This document shows positions 33,686-47,869 of a stretch of DNA of 64,000 bases, piece by piece. Position numbers and translations under genes: made by a program. Every line of letters begins with the position of its first letter. Positions within the stretch are counted from its first letter, which is position 1. This DNA is from Nageia nagi (lineage: Eukaryota > Pinophyta): NCBI GenBank assembly GCA_050084985.1, contig JBITNC010000001.1, positions 122,946,001 to 123,010,000 of the forward strand, read 5' to 3'. A model generated the notes under the pieces. It had not been told where the DNA came from, searched no databases, and saw nothing but the letters and a program-made list of their open reading frames with translations.

Positions 33686-34284
33686 CTTTGAGATGCTGAA
33701 GAAAAATATTACATATATAAAATAGTAGCATTTTGTTTTAAAAAAAAGGCATGCCTTAAAATGTACAATACTAATATTAAATAACTTACTCTAGTAATAG
33801 ATCTTATCACCTCTCTTATTTGAGCATAGTAGCAAGATTTGCATAAAAGAGATTTCCATTTTGTTAGAACTATAACAAAAAAATATAGTTGATAGGGATA
33901 ATGTACAAGAAGCTGCAAAATACATAGATCTAAATGTCCCTTTATCATATGCACATGTTAAGTTGATGGTGTGGAATGCTTTTATCATGGGTTCTCTCTT
34001 GAGGTTATATGTGTAAAAATATGGATTCAATGTGTATATGATATATGATTCAATATAAAAAAATAACATTGACTACATTTTCTCTTTTATTAGATCTCTT
34101 TATTAGATTTGACTATTTATATTTATGAATTCTTATAATATTTGAATAAAATAAAAAATTTCCATAATTGGGTGGGAGATTAATCCCACCAACCCATCTC
34201 TCTTCTTTTAACATCCTATGGTATCATAAAGATACTCTTTGGTAACAATACTTGCTATTCAATAGAGATATTCCATTTTCATTA

Positions 34285-34380
34285 ATAATAATACTTATTA
34301 TAATAATTGAATATATGCTTTATTATATACAATTATTTAATAATACTTATTATAATAATTGAATATATGCTTTATTATAA
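34285..34380. repeat. Short tandem duplication, about 52-bp period
   Basis: The block TAATACTTATTATAATAATT and its following 20 bases occur twice, starting near 34288 and 34340, almost identical. Confidence 0.85.
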
Positions 34381-37300
34381 ATCATAGATATTTTTTCCCA
34401 AATAACATGATAAAACCCTAATATGAAATGTTCCTAACCTAACCCTAAATACTTGAAGGCTTGATGTAGCTGAACATGGTCATAGAGATACTTCTAGGTA
34501 AATTTCCTAAAAGAAAAATGTGAAAGAGACTTAATATGGATAATATTATAGAGAAAAATAAAGAAATCACTTAAAAAACCCTAATATAGCAAAGGTAATT
34601 ACCTATTTTGTCTTCTAAAATGGTAAAAAGATCTTTAATCCTTGCTTGCTCCTCCTATACATAGTTGCCAACTGAATCTTTTTGGTGTGCAAAGTAATTT
34701 TGATGCCTTCCATTATGCTTTCATGGAGATAAAATACTCTTATTTGGTTCTTCAAAAAGTAACTTGCCACCTATAGTTAATCAAAACTTTCCCAAATACA
34801 TAAATGATATCATATTATATAGTTCATCAAAAATTTCCATCTATCAATGAAAGTTATCATTAAAAAAGTTGTTAAAAGTACCCTTCTATTCTTCCTAGCT
34901 TTTTGTAGCAATTTTCCTAACTATCAATATAAAATAAATGTTTTCTTTAATATTTTAAGGTTAAATTTTCATATGAATGTGAATTAATGATTTTTCACAT
35001 CCAATCAATAAGAACCATATTCAAAATTATGGAATGAAGAAAATAAAGTGAAACCTTCTTCTTTAATTAGAGATTAATTTTACCCAATTTTCTAAGATCA
35101 ATTTTGGCCTTTTATTATATAAAATACCAAATAAATTAATATAGTTAGATTTTACATAAAAATATCTTTCCAACAATGTAATGAACATGAAAAACAAAGT
35201 TAAAATGCAAAAATTATGGCTATTTTTGTATCATATTATTTTTCCTTCTATGTTAATAAATTAGGTCAATAATAGTTAACCATGCCCTACTAATATTAAT
35301 ACCTTGGTGTCTATTAATATTATTAGCTTTAAGTTTAATTTTAATTTGGTCAAATCACTATGCCTCTTGTTGTAAATCCACATACCCGAATTAAAAATTT
35401 CTATCCTTCCTCTATTTTCACTTACTTTTATTAGGGAAAATACTTGCTTATGTTACTATCTACTCTTTCTCTATACCTAATGCTATTGTAATCATCATTA
35501 TCCATGTAGAGGTGATTGGGTATAAGTCTAGGGGAAAGGAAAAATGTGGGTACATAACTCCTCTCTCTTAAAATAATGAGGATAATAATAGTGGTTAGCT
35601 TTGTGATCATTAATCTCTCAATTTGATAAAGGTAAATCAATGGGGATACTATCTAGGGCCTATCAAAAAATATTTCTATCTAGATAGAAAATACCTTAAT
35701 ACCATTAAAATTTTTGAAATTCCTATTAGTTGGGCAGTAAGCTCATATTAACCATATCATAAGGTTAGGACTAAAATATACCTTATGGTATATAATATTT
35801 TCAATATTTGAATCCTGGTTGAATTTATCAAGGTTTTCCATATTTTCTCTTCTTTCTTTTATCACCTTGAATAGATACTACATCACCCTTGTTGATATGG
35901 TGGGAAAATACCCTACTCTTTTGAATTTGGAAACTAGTCTTACTTTCATTTCTTGAATTTCTTCATCACTTAGCTAACCTTATAGATTTGAATTTTCAAT
36001 GATATTAAGTAGAGTTTTGGATATATGGCATCCATATGTTTCCTAATGAGGCTTAACCTTAACTACATCCAAATTTTCCATATTAAACTTCTGATACTAG
36101 ATTGGTACACGTCAAGTTCTTAATCATTTAAAACTATAATTATTTGTAATGTGTTTATTTTCAACATACTTTTCCCTACATACCTTTATCAAGTAACTTT
36201 TAATCTAATGATAATAAATGAGCATGCATTTTGATAATTATTTCATCTATTGTGAAATATTATTACATCAAGAGCTAAGGATTTGTATTGACAAATGTCT
36301 TCAACCTATTGGATGGCATGAGTGGGATGTATCGATTAATGAAACCTTTTTATATTTTTCATGGCCTTTAGTATTTTGAAAACTCATGCTTAGATAGATT
36401 TACATGGTACTTCAGCAATAGTAATTAATAGAAAATGGCTAGAGGATAAATTGTATGCATTTATAATAAGGCATGACCTTACACAATAATCACAAAACTT
36501 ATTTGATAGAAAATTTCTTATTCAATGCACATCATCCTTACCAAAATTAGCTTGGATCTCATCAAATCATAAGGTATACACTCTTAACAATATTATTTAT
36601 CCTATTTTAGGCTTATCTAATGAGTCACATGCTTAACTAATGAAAGGAACCTAACCCAATGGAAATAAGTCTAACCCTTACTTGATGGAGTATTTTATTT
36701 ATTGATATTAGTTAAGGGCTCAAAAAACATTCTTCCTAACTCAGTTAACCAATAGTTTATATGAAGAATGAAAGATTTAAACATTAATCCATGGTAAAAT
36801 AAGGGTAAGCAAACAAAGTTTTATAATATATCATTTTTGAAAAATTGGATAGAGATATTGAGGTACAACAACAATATTTTTCACCATTGTATACAACCTA
36901 TTAATTGCAAAAATATATAATGAATAAGTTCCATTATGAATATATTTTTCAAATTTTCTTTTCTCTAAATGTTAAGGATCTTTTTGTAAGCTCCCAAATA
37001 TACCCCACACCTTAAGCTAAAACATAAACAACATGAGAAATCCAAGGACCTTTGGATGCCCACTTATCAATATCTAAAATATTGCTTGCATATGATAAGA
37101 AAATGATAACAAGACAAAATGGGGATAAGGTTCAGAGATTTTTCCTTTTTATGAAGTACTCAAAATGCCAAATAACCTACAACACAAATATTGGTGGAGG
37201 TTTCTAAGCTCTAGGTCCTTGAGATCCTAGAACCAAGCAAAATGTGACTAGTTTGCTTGTAAACCTCCAAGCCTTGAATTAATAAGGAACTCAAAAATAT

Positions 37301-37719
37301 CTCAATGCCTATAATGCAAGCTAACATAAGACCAAAAATGATTTAGCTAATTATTTATTCAAACTAAACTATTCTAGCCTAAGTCTATAAGAGACTATCC
37401 TAGAAACACTAAAATGCAACCATGAACAAATGGGTTAGAAAAATGCCTAAATGGATATGATTTGATGCTCTTGAGTGACCTATAAAGCTTATAAAAAAAC
37501 TTGAAATATTGTAATTCCACATAAAAATCTAAATCATGTTAGTTTACCCAAGATTCCTTTGCAACATGAGGACAAGAATTGCCTTTTTTCCTTAGAAGTG
37601 ATGGGTTGAGCTTACACAGAAGGTACTAAGCTATAAAAGTTTATGTACATAGTCAAGAGAGGCCTAGACATGAAAGAGCTCATAAGATATTCACTAGTGA
37701 TTATGTGATTTGAGGGAAA

Positions 37720-37848
37720 TAACTTTGAAATTACCTTGTTTTTATTTTGATATTGATCATCTAGTGGGTCAGTTAGGGTTTAAACCCTAACTAGTCAATT
37801 GATTAGGGTACTCAGTATCAAAATAAAAACAAGATCATTTCAAAGTTA
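37720..37848. repeat. Hairpin with 37-bp arms and a telomere-like palindromic centre
   Basis: Arms 37720-37756 and 37812-37848 are reverse complements with three mismatches in 37. The loop contains a perfect 22-bp palindrome at 37771-37792 with core TTAGGGTTTAAACCCTAA, which is two plant telomere-type repeats head to head. No coding capacity. It may be a small inverted-repeat element or a palindrome from a repair event. Confidence 0.85.
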
Positions 37849-38794
37849 TAAAAACTCATGGCTATATCAACACATTCATGTTGAGGGTACTCATGGTTAT
37901 AACACCTCATAGTACCAACACTATCATACTATAACTATTTTGCACCTTGATACAATGAGCTATGATATAAATGATACAATAATGTTGAGGAGTACCTATG
38001 GTTATAAAAACTCATCATACCAATAATAATGTTTTATAACCAATTGGTACTTGAGAATACAAGATGTGATAATGAAGTAGTAGTTTCATAAAAGTGCTAA
38101 AAAAATTATCATAAAATGATACTAAAAAATATACAGAATGATGATGTGATACAGTCATATCGAATGGATGTAATCACATTAAGAAGTTAAATAAAAAAAT
38201 TAAATGACATTTGATTTTCCCCAATAGATAAATGGTATAACAATAGTTTTTTACCCAACATTCAAAGGGTGAAAAGTGATAATGACATAGTTGTGTTGAA
38301 TGAGCAAGCATAAGCTCACAAACCTACAAAGCATTTGATCATATGAATAGGCATGTGATGCCTGAACAAAATACCATATTGAATGATAATTATTTTGGTA
38401 TGATCAAAGACAACAAGAAAAAAATGCAAGATGAGAATACCAATTTTATGAAAATTTTATCATACATATGGGGGTACCTAACATGATGATAATGATCAGG
38501 AATGTGAAAATGGTAACATGAAAAAGGTGGGTGATTACATCCCCATTGAGTAGGAAGATGGGATGTGATATAGAAAAAAGGCCATGACCATCTTATAAAT
38601 TAATATGTGAGAAAGGTTGAATGGATTGATGACAAATAGGGAAAATGATAAAATCAAACCTAACTAATCTACTGCAAGCTAGCTAGGACTAACCAATAGG
38701 ATGTATAGAAGGATTGACTAGAGGGACCAACTAAACTGCCTAGTAGATTAATTGCCTAATCGATAGGTCACAGTGTGATGGGTTAAAAATAAAA

Positions 38795-41700
38795 AAGTTT
38801 ATTCTATTTTATCATTTGCATACATGTCTACCTAAAATTCAAGCTCTAACTGAGGGGATAACTTATCATGTTCATGAGCTCAAGAGTGATCATAGTTGAC
38901 TAGATGAGATAGCAATAGTGATAGAAGCTTGATAGGACCCACCACATGGCCCACCTAAAGGAGTAAGAGATTGCTCACATAAGTGGGTATGTAGCTAAAA
39001 CAACTCATCTATTTTCATTTCTAAAAGCATAGTTAAGTATATTACACCTAACTTAGCAATAAAAATAAACTTTGTTTTCTATTTTTAATGATTAAATTTA
39101 GCTAAAATTTGACAAAACTATAGGATAAACATGAAACCTAGTGCATTATACTTTATACAAAATACTAGACCAAACAAGAGAAAATATTAGTCAAAATGAC
39201 CATAAACTAGTTTAAAACATTTTCGACAAACTAGATTTTTTATCTTAAGTTGATTTTAAAGTATTTTACAAAGTTTTCAATTTGGAGATGTAATTTTTTT
39301 AGCTTCAATTCAGCTCTTCTAGCTAATGTGATGTAAATTGGTCCTGATGTAAGGGTTGGTGGGCATCCCACTAGTTATACCTAAGCTAGATAAACCTAGG
39401 ATCAATTGGTTAGTTAGTCAATCATCCAATCGATCTACTAATCACTCTATAGGGAACTGGATATGAATTCCTAACAAATCTACAGCAAATTGGTTAGAAA
39501 ACCTAGATAAATTTGATAAAACATAGAAAATAAAATGACCAAGGATAATAAAGACATAAATGTAGATCCTAGATACAATACATGAGAGATAAAATAGGTT
39601 AACATGACATAGGATAGGTCATAAAATAAAGACTAACTTAAAATTGAGAGAACTAACTTAGCAAAATAGAGATGCACTAACCATGATGAGGAAGATTGAT
39701 ATGATTACAATATGAATTGGTATTAGGTGAAGAACTAGTAAAATTTTAGGCTAATCCTATGAGATGTGTGTAGGGTCCTATATGAGGATGACTAGGCATG
39801 GCTAGAGGTCATCGAGCTAGCTAGTATGGTGTGATTATAGATGATTATCATATATTAAAAATATATTCAAACTTTGGTGGAGAATTGGAATGCCCAATGC
39901 AACACCTTACATTTCCCCATAGGGAAATGACTATCACATTGGAGGAAATATACCACATATTTCATGTACCTACCGAGGGATCCATGATCACATGGGCTTC
40001 CTCAAAGAGCCAAGTGATGTAAAGGATGTTCAATGATGGGTGGTACACCATATACATAGGCCATAAAAGGGTTAAATTAGCAAATATACAAATAACTAAA
40101 AGATAGAAAAAGAGGCAAGGTTGGGATTATGGGATCATTATTGATTCAAACTTGGGCATGGTAGCATGTATGAGTAACACATCCCCATAACATTCCCTAC
40201 AACATCCATATTGTAGATGTTATGGATCTTGAAGTTCTTATGGTAGGGTAAGATGTACCTTACACTAGGAGGATGGCTAGGTATATGAGTCTCCATAGAG
40301 GATATCATATAAGGATGTACACTTAACACTATAACATGTGGGTCAGCTAGAATATGAAGGATATTATCTTTAAACCCTGAAGGGGAGAGCTAGTTTGGGA
40401 TGAGGAGGTCAAGCATCTAGCATAAGTATGTATATCCCTTGATGTGCATAGGAAGAGGATACAAGATGTTGAGGTTTTCTAATATGATCATACATTAGGA
40501 TGTCTTGCTAGAGCTAGAGTTGTATAGAAGACTAAAGGCATAGGGAGACCTATCAAGATTACCCTAGATGATGCACCTAATGAGGCAATCATGATTTTAG
40601 ATGTTGATGATGTCAAGATGATGGTAGCTTATGATGCTTGATGGATGCCATAGTGAGAGTGAGTGGTTATCAATGGGAGGCTATAGATTTTTGCACTAGT
40701 AGCATTAGGAATGATGGTAGGGCCTAGGATAGAAGAGGTAGTAGGATTGTAAGCAGTAGATGAGGGCTTAAGAGAAATGGGTAGGATTGAGAGATATAGA
40801 GTTTGATGTAGCTTTAGATATCATGGCCAAGGGGAAAGTAGGTCATGATGCCTAACTGATGGAGGAGCAAGATACAACCCTTATTGATAGAGACATGGAT
40901 CACATTGAGAGAGACATCACTCACTAAGAATGAGATTATCTTATTGTAGAGTGAGACATACTATGTGTTGAGAGAGAGACTATGATCACACAAATAGATG
41001 CAATAATCATGTAAAGATATATGGTGGTGATACAGAGAGATGTGGCCATACAGGAAGGGATACAACCATCTAAAAGATTGATACAATTCAAGCATAGCTA
41101 TAGGATACATAAGAAAAGGAATGGTGACTAATGCAACTCCTAGAAACTACCTAGAGGATGAATGCAAGAGCCCATGGAGAGGTAGGTACATAGACTAAGG
41201 ATGTGATGGTGTCATAATGGTAATACTAGTTGATGATGGACCATTGGTAGAGGGAGGTTGCAAGGGTGCTAGCATTTCAAGGTTAGTTGTTGACAATAAG
41301 CATTATAATAATAGATCCACCCTTTAGATGGAGAACTAAGTTAGAGATTTGCATTGCACTCACATGGTGACCTCATAGCAAAGTGTACATAAGGCGAGTA
41401 ACATTCGATCAATATAGACAATTACCCAAGAGCCAAAATAGAATGGATGTTTTAGGATGCCCCAACCACTAAGAGTTAAAGGTGCAACACAAGGCCCATT
41501 AGGAGGGATGGTAAAGGGAAAGGGGGATACACCTACTCCCCTCATATAGGTAGGGTTGAGACATCAATTTTTACATGTGCCTATGAGTGCAAGATTTGAT
41601 ATACTTAGATATGTATTTTTGGTAGATATGTACATGCTTTTGATACCATGCGATGTATTTATGATTATGTATGGACATTTATGATATATGATATTTATTA

Positions 41701-43050
41701 TATGCTTATGATTGTGGACTACATGATATGATTTATGCATTATGGTTTTTACATGTGATATGATCTCTATATGGATGCATGTTTATGGTACTCATAATTA
41801 TGTTTATGTGTTTATGTACTAATGGATGTTACATGATGTGATATTATGCATTTTTTTATGACTATGATATGTGATATGTTCTAAATGATAATAATGATGT
41901 CTAATTATAGGTATGCATGATTTTATTCGAAAATGTGAATGCATAATGCAAATATATGTATGGGATACAAATAATGTGAATGTATATATAAAACACACAT
42001 ATGTAATGAATAAAAATGAATCACACTCCTAGATGTATGGATAAAACACATAAATTGAGGTAAATAATAACTTAGACACATGGGTAATAAACTACACAAA
42101 TGTATGCAATAACCACATAATAAAGACTTAAATGCATGAATAATCAACAACAAATAATGCCTAAATGAACACACAAAATAAATACAAGCAAAGATGCCTA
42201 AAAATGAATGCAAAATAAAAAGATAAAATTAATAAAAATATGACCACATAAAGTGAAAACAAAAATAAGGATAACATGTAACATATAAATGAGAAGAAGA
42301 TAAAAAATATGCATAGTGATAACTAATTAAAAATAACAATAAATAATGATAATAAAGAAATGATCATGCATTGAAAAAAAATGACAATTCAACAAATAAG
42401 GGATAAATTAACCAATAATAGGTAAAAGATAAACAATAATAACTTGACACATAATGACAAGTAACCAACAAAATAACAATGACATCATGAATTAAACTAG
42501 AATAGGATTTTAACAAAAATTTGAAAAGTGAAAAAAGAACTTCAACAAAGAATATTAAGCAACCACCTTGCTAAAATTCCAAATGCATTTGATGACATGA
42601 TTCTAGGTAATTTGATCTGAGTGTACAATCAAATGGATCAAAAAATGGAGTCTGTTTGACCTATTTATAAAGCCCAAAATTGAGGTAACTTATCAAGTTG
42701 TGACATCCTTCAATGGTCACTAAAAGGGTGCCAATCCAAGTAGCCCCTAATTTGGCATTTGAAAAGATATCAAATGATAACCTATAGATATGAAGTTTTA
42801 ACATGACAATTGCATTTATATTGATGAAGCACCAAAAAAAGGATATAACTAAAAATGGACATTATTTGATGCTTCAAAAAGATAAATCAAATAGCTAACT
42901 TTTATAAGGGTTGAATTTCAGGACATGCATCCCTAAAATTTGAAACATTAACAAATGAATTTGAAATATGATGAAATAGAATGAGGTGACTCAAAATGAT
43001 ATAAAAATACCATAAAAGGCTTAATTTAGAAAACATGTTAGAAATGATGA
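38795..43050 (+). repeat. X1: 4.3-kb direct repeat with a PMD remnant
   Basis: This matches X2 (45513-47869 plus 57253-59345) from end to end with heavy divergence. Start: CTATTTTATCATTT near 38799 and 45513. End: the stretch around AACATGT at 43033 and 59331. It keeps the unoccupied CATAG site (41189-41193) where element C entered X2. It adjoins an integrase fragment on its right. Confidence 0.8.
39770..41570 (+). pseudogene. Plant mobile domain (PMD) remnant in X1
   Basis: A badly broken frame. At 39831-40022 it reads EMTITLEEIYHIFHVPTEG, the signature block of the plant mobile domain, a family found both in MAIN/MAIL1-type proteins and in transposable elements. The same block in the third copy (59722) reads EMTVIVEDIHRLYRLPIHG. 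Downstream, remnants of the domain's C-terminal part, an acidic/helical part and a Pro/Gly-rich tail (near 41450-41560) keep the order of the third copy. It lies antisense to, and downstream of, the integrase at 43985-45115. No protein can be made. Confidence 0.7.
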
Positions 43051-43984
43051 CATTGCATGCATCCTTATCAAGACACCAAATAGGGCTAAGTAGCAACTTA
43101 GGAAAAGTAGAAAAACTATCAAAATGGACAAAAATGGATGAAATAGAAACTATTAACATGAAGATCAATAATAAATAAAGCACCCAAACATCACAACATG
43201 AAACATGGGAATGATAAGACCTAAAAATATGAATGATGAAATGAAAAAAGTGTTAAATGAAAAAATAAGAGATATGGCATCCAAGGATATAAAAACATGT
43301 TAAAATTTATCTATAACATAAGGATATCCCTCAAAAACCATGATAATCATAGCCTATGGTCAAACCTAAGGGTATTATAAAAGGCAACCCAAAGTGGCTA
43401 TGATCCAAGTGGTTATGTTCTCATTGGTAATTGCATATGGGATGAGATAAAAAGAGACATGAAAGGACATATAATGATATCAGTGATACATCATGACACA
43501 AGAAATAGAGAAGAATATTTTGGCTCATCTAGGTACATAAGGGACTAACTTCCATGCATGTTAAGGTCTAGTCTTTCTCTACTAGGGATTCAAGAGATAA
43601 TGTATTTAGTATCAATACAAATGATGAAATATGATGATAAATACATAAACAAATAATGACATGATGTGAGAGGAATGGAAGATAAGTGGCTGTTGTCCTA
43701 TCCCATAGTGTGCATGAGTGCAAGATCATAAAAGTAAGGATAATCTCTAGTATCGAATCTTGATGATACAATCAAAAAAAGAAATAAATAGATAAAGGAC
43801 ATAAGGGGGTAAAATCTCAAAGAGGAGAAAAACATAACTACAACTACATGTAAGGTACCATACCCCAACTCAGCATGGATGAAAATATGAAAGACATCAA
43901 GATGACATAGGAAAATAAATACCAAACAAAGGATGACAATATGGATACATAAATAAAAAGCTAGAGATCAAGAATAAAAAAGAT
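43051..43984. other. Spacer between X1 and the integrase fragment
   Basis: About 0.9 kb of AT-rich sequence with no recognised feature. It probably is the 3' untranslated region of the element that carries the integrase. Confidence 0.4.
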
Positions 43985-45115
43985 GAAGATGAATAATAAT
44001 GATAGCATCAAGCTCTTATTGTCCTTCTAAATATGCAAGATGATACACTTTCAAATAAATCTTATGCTTGATGATGTAGGGGCTTATCAAAGTAGGGGAA
44101 AACATCTCCCTAAGAGGACTCTCAAGATGGCATTATTATTGATTCTCATTGAGGATAATATCGCCTAATTGGAACTCACAAGGTTGGACCTTCTTGTTTA
44201 ATGATCACTTAATATGTTCTTGATAAACCTTATGATACTCAATAGCATTGATGCATCTCTCATCAAGCAAAATGAGTTGATCTTGTCAATAATGATGAGT
44301 CTCTTCATAGGGTATAAGGTACTTGAGTGACATGCACAAGGAGGGGATCTCAAGATCAAGAGGCATGACAACCTCAACACCATAGATAAGGGATAAAAGA
44401 GTAGCATATGTAGGCATTCGAATGCTAGTGTGATATTCCCATAAAATGTATAGGAGATACTTGTACCAATTATGATTATTATCATTGATCATTTTCTTAA
44501 CAATCATGATAATCATCTTATTGGTTGCTTCAGGTTGACCATTACCCTAAGAGTAATAAGTCTTAGAGAATGATTTTTTGATGTGATATCAATTGCACAT
44601 TCTCCTCACATTTTGATTCTTGAAATTAGGATCATTGTCAATAATGATCCTAGTTGGAATACCAAATTGACATATGATATGAGTCTCTATAAAAGATGTG
44701 ATCCTTGAACTAGTAGTAGATACTAAAGGAATCATCATGACCCACTTGGTAAGGTACTTAGTGCCAGTGATAATAAAATTATGACCACCAGACAAAAGAG
44801 GCATAAACTGATTGATAAGATCAAAACCCCATTGGGTTAAACACCACATGACCTAGATAGGTTGAAGAGGTTGTGATGGGATATGTTGAATATGAACATG
44901 TTGTTGACACTTAATGCACTTTTTAACATACTTATTACAATCATGCTCCATGGTGGGCCAGCAATAACCCATATATAGGATGCATTTAGTGATAGCAGTT
45001 CCATTAATATTTCCACTATAAATGCTATCATGACAATCCAATATGGTAATTTGTTGATCAAATCACTCAAGATAATGAAGAAGGAATCCGTTAAAGGATC
45101 ACTTATAAAGGACAT
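43985..45115 (-). pseudogene. Ty3/gypsy integrase fragment between X1 and X2
   Basis: Minus strand. The zinc-finger region at 44853-45041 shows MGYCWPTMEHDC and KKCIKCQQ. The core at 44589-44849 shows GFDLINQFMPLLSGGHNFII and IIDNDPNFKN, so two catalytic Asp residues remain. The Glu block (GNGQPEATNK) lies near 44525-44555 in another phase. The end of the core at 44286-44516 shows YHTSIRMPTYATLLSLIYG. It is a Tat/Athila-type integrase, distinct from the family of C and F. Frameshifts break it. Confidence 0.88.
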
Positions 45116-45239
45116 ATGTTAAAAGTGCATACCAAGTGGATTGGTTCTTAAAATTTTAATTCTCACTATGATACATGTTAAGAGGAAGTGCATTCCACTC
45201 TAGGTACTTATGACGGTGCTTGTACCACATGTCTTAAGA

Positions 45240-45512
45240 CTCAATTGAAATCTCATGAATACTAGATTTGGTGAGAGGAGAAAGAAAAGGTTACTAAAAA
45301 GATCAATCATTCACAGTCACAACTTCCATATATTGAATGGATCATTAGGGATTAGGTAGAATAAGTGACCCTAAATAAGCCATGGTATCCACAAACCAAT
45401 TGGACAACCTTGGGGTTGACTCAATCTTATAGGCTTTGAGGCACTTAAGGAGTTTGATGATCTCCTCTCGATAAGAATTAAAGAGCTCATTATGAAATTT
45501 ATAAAGTTGATA
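45240..45512 (-). pseudogene. RNase H tail upstream of the integrase fragment
   Basis: On the minus strand, YREEIIKLLKCLKAYKIEST and DTMAYLGSLI match the end of the second (archaeal-like) RNase H and linker of Tat-type elements. The match is cut at about 45512, exactly where X2 begins, so gag, protease and reverse transcriptase are missing. Confidence 0.75.
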
Positions 45513-46239
45513 CTATTTTATCATTTCCACACCTATCTACCTAATATTTGAGATTTGATCAAGGAGAACTTATCATGTTCATGAGCTCAAGTGTGATCAC
45601 ATTTAACTAGATGAGATGGAAGTAGTAACAAAAGCTCAATAGAACCCACCACATGGCTCACTCAGAGGAGAAATGATCACTTGCACAAGTGGGTATGTAG
45701 TAGATGATTTTTTATTTCAAGCTAATTTTTTTGTATTTTACAAAGATTTCAATTTAAGGTTGTTTTTTCAGCTTCAATTTAGCTCTACTTACTAATGGGG
45801 CATAGATCAATCCCAATTTAGGGGTTGGTGGGCACCCCATCAATTATAACCCATCTCGATAAACCTAGGATTAATTGGTTGGTTAGTCAACCATCCAACT
45901 AGTCTGCTAATTAGTCTCTAGGTAACTAGCTATGAACCCTAACTTACCTATTGTAAAATGGTTAAAAAACATAAATAAAATTCATAAAACCTAGAAAATG
46001 AAATAATCATGACTAACAAAGATACAAAAGTAGAGACTAGATACAATACATGAGACATCAAATATGTTAACATGACATAGGATAGATCACAAAATAAAGA
46101 TTAACTTAAAATCAAGAGGACTAACTTAGCAAAATAAAGGTGCACTAACCATGATGAGGAATATTGACATGATTACTACATAAAGTGATACCAACCGAAA
46201 ACCTAGTACTAGTTCAGGTTGACACTGAGATATGTGCAT

Positions 46240-47869
46240 AGGTTCCTATATGAGGATGATTAGGTATGGCCAAAGGTCATTGAACTATTTACTGTGGTAT
46301 GACTATAGATGATTATCATAGATTAGATGTATATTCAAAATTTAATGGTGCATTGGGATGCCTAGTATAACACCTTCCATTTCCCCATAAGGGAAATGAC
46401 TATCATACTATAAGTCATATCACATTATCCACATACATATTGAGGCATCCATGATCATAGGGGCTTCTTCAAAGAGACATGTGATTCAAAGGATATTTGA
46501 TGATGGGTGGTATACCATCAACACATGCTAGATAGGGTTATACTATGTGGTGGCATACATCGATAAGTTGATCACTATGCAAGAGATGATAGTGATGATA
46601 GTGATTAGCAGCTTCCTACTGCTAGTTATGAGCATTCATAGGTTCCCCTCAAAGTTGCTATATGTGGTTTGAAACATCATCAAGGAGGGATGATATACAC
46701 TTAGGTCCCCATCATACTCTAGCATATATATAAATAACTAGCAGATAGATAGAGAGGTAGGGTTGGGATTATGGGATCATTACTAATTCAAATTTGGTCA
46801 TGGGAGCATGTATAGGTGACACACCCACCACCTTCCCTATGACATCCATAGTGTAGAGGTTATGGATCTTGAGGTTCCTTTGATAGCGAGAGAGTTACCC
46901 TACATTAGGAGATGGTCTAGGGTACACGAGTCTCCATAGAGAAGACCATATAAGGGGATATACACTTAGCACTATAACATTTGGAATAACTTGTACACAT
47001 AGGATATTATCTTTAGACCCTAAAGGGGAGGACTAGTTTGGGACAAGGAGGCCAAGAAGTTGGCATGAGTGCATATATCCCATGATGTGCATAGGAAGAG
47101 GCTAGAAGATGTTGAGATTTTATCTTATGAGTGTGTCACCCACTAGTATGGTATAAAGTATGATATCCTAATAGAGCCAAAGTTGTATATGAGGATAGAG
47201 GCATAGGAGGACCTATCAAGGAGGTAGCACATAGCCCTAGATGATGCACCTAATGAGATGATCATGATTTAGAATATTGATGATATCTAGATGATTTTAG
47301 CTTATGATACATGATGGGTACCATAATGACAGCATGTGATTATCAATGGAATGCTATAGGTTCCTCAAATAGTAACACTAGAAATGATAGTAGGGCCTAA
47401 GTTAAGAGAGGTAATAGGATCATAAACGATCGATGAGGGCTTAGGAGAGATGGGTAGGGGACTAAGAGATAGAGAGTTTGATGCAAATCTAGATATCATG
47501 GCTGAGAGGTAAGTAGCTCATGATGCTTAGCTGATGGAGAAGTGGGATACCACCCTAGTTGATATAGAAGTAGCTCACATTGAGAGACATCACTCATCAG
47601 GAGTGAGATTCTCTAACCATAGAGCGAGACACACTACATCTTGATAAATACATTGTAATTACATAGAGGGATGAAATGATCATGTATAAATATATTATGG
47701 TGATAAAGAGAAATGCATGCTTACAAGTAAGGGATACAACCATCTAGGGTAATGAAGGAATTCAAGTGTAGCTATAGGCTACCCAAGAAGAAGCATAGAG
47801 ACTAATGCAACTCCTAACAGCTACCCAAAGGATGCAAGTAGAGGCCTATGTATAGAGGAAGATACATAG
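46240..47869 (+). pseudogene. PMD remnant in X2 (split by element C)
   Basis: It corresponds to the PMD remnant in X1, with the signature region near 46375-46440 carrying more damage. The Pro/Gly-rich tail follows after element C at about 57520-57650. No frame of useful length survives. Confidence 0.55.
47865..47869. other. Target site duplication of element C (left), CATAG
   Basis: CATAG is repeated at 57248-57252. The unoccupied equivalent is in X1 at 41189-41193. Confidence 0.93.

Larger units (their letters stand above)
33686..38794. other. Long AT-rich stretch without recognisable genes
   Basis: I found no domain, LTR or long frame here. Two local structures are listed separately: a duplicated 42-bp block at 34285-34380 and a hairpin at 37720-37848. 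A stretch at 37855-38060 repeats phrases like ACTCATGGTTATAACACCTC imperfectly. It is most likely very old element remains. Confidence 0.5.
45513..47869 (+). repeat. X2, left part
   Basis: The second copy of the X repeat up to the insertion of element C. It matches X1 at 38795-41193. Confidence 0.8.

Noticed and set aside
33709-34069. Overlapping frames of 81 and 92 codons
   Set aside because: Rich in Tyr, Phe, Ile and Leu from AT-rich DNA; no domain recognised.
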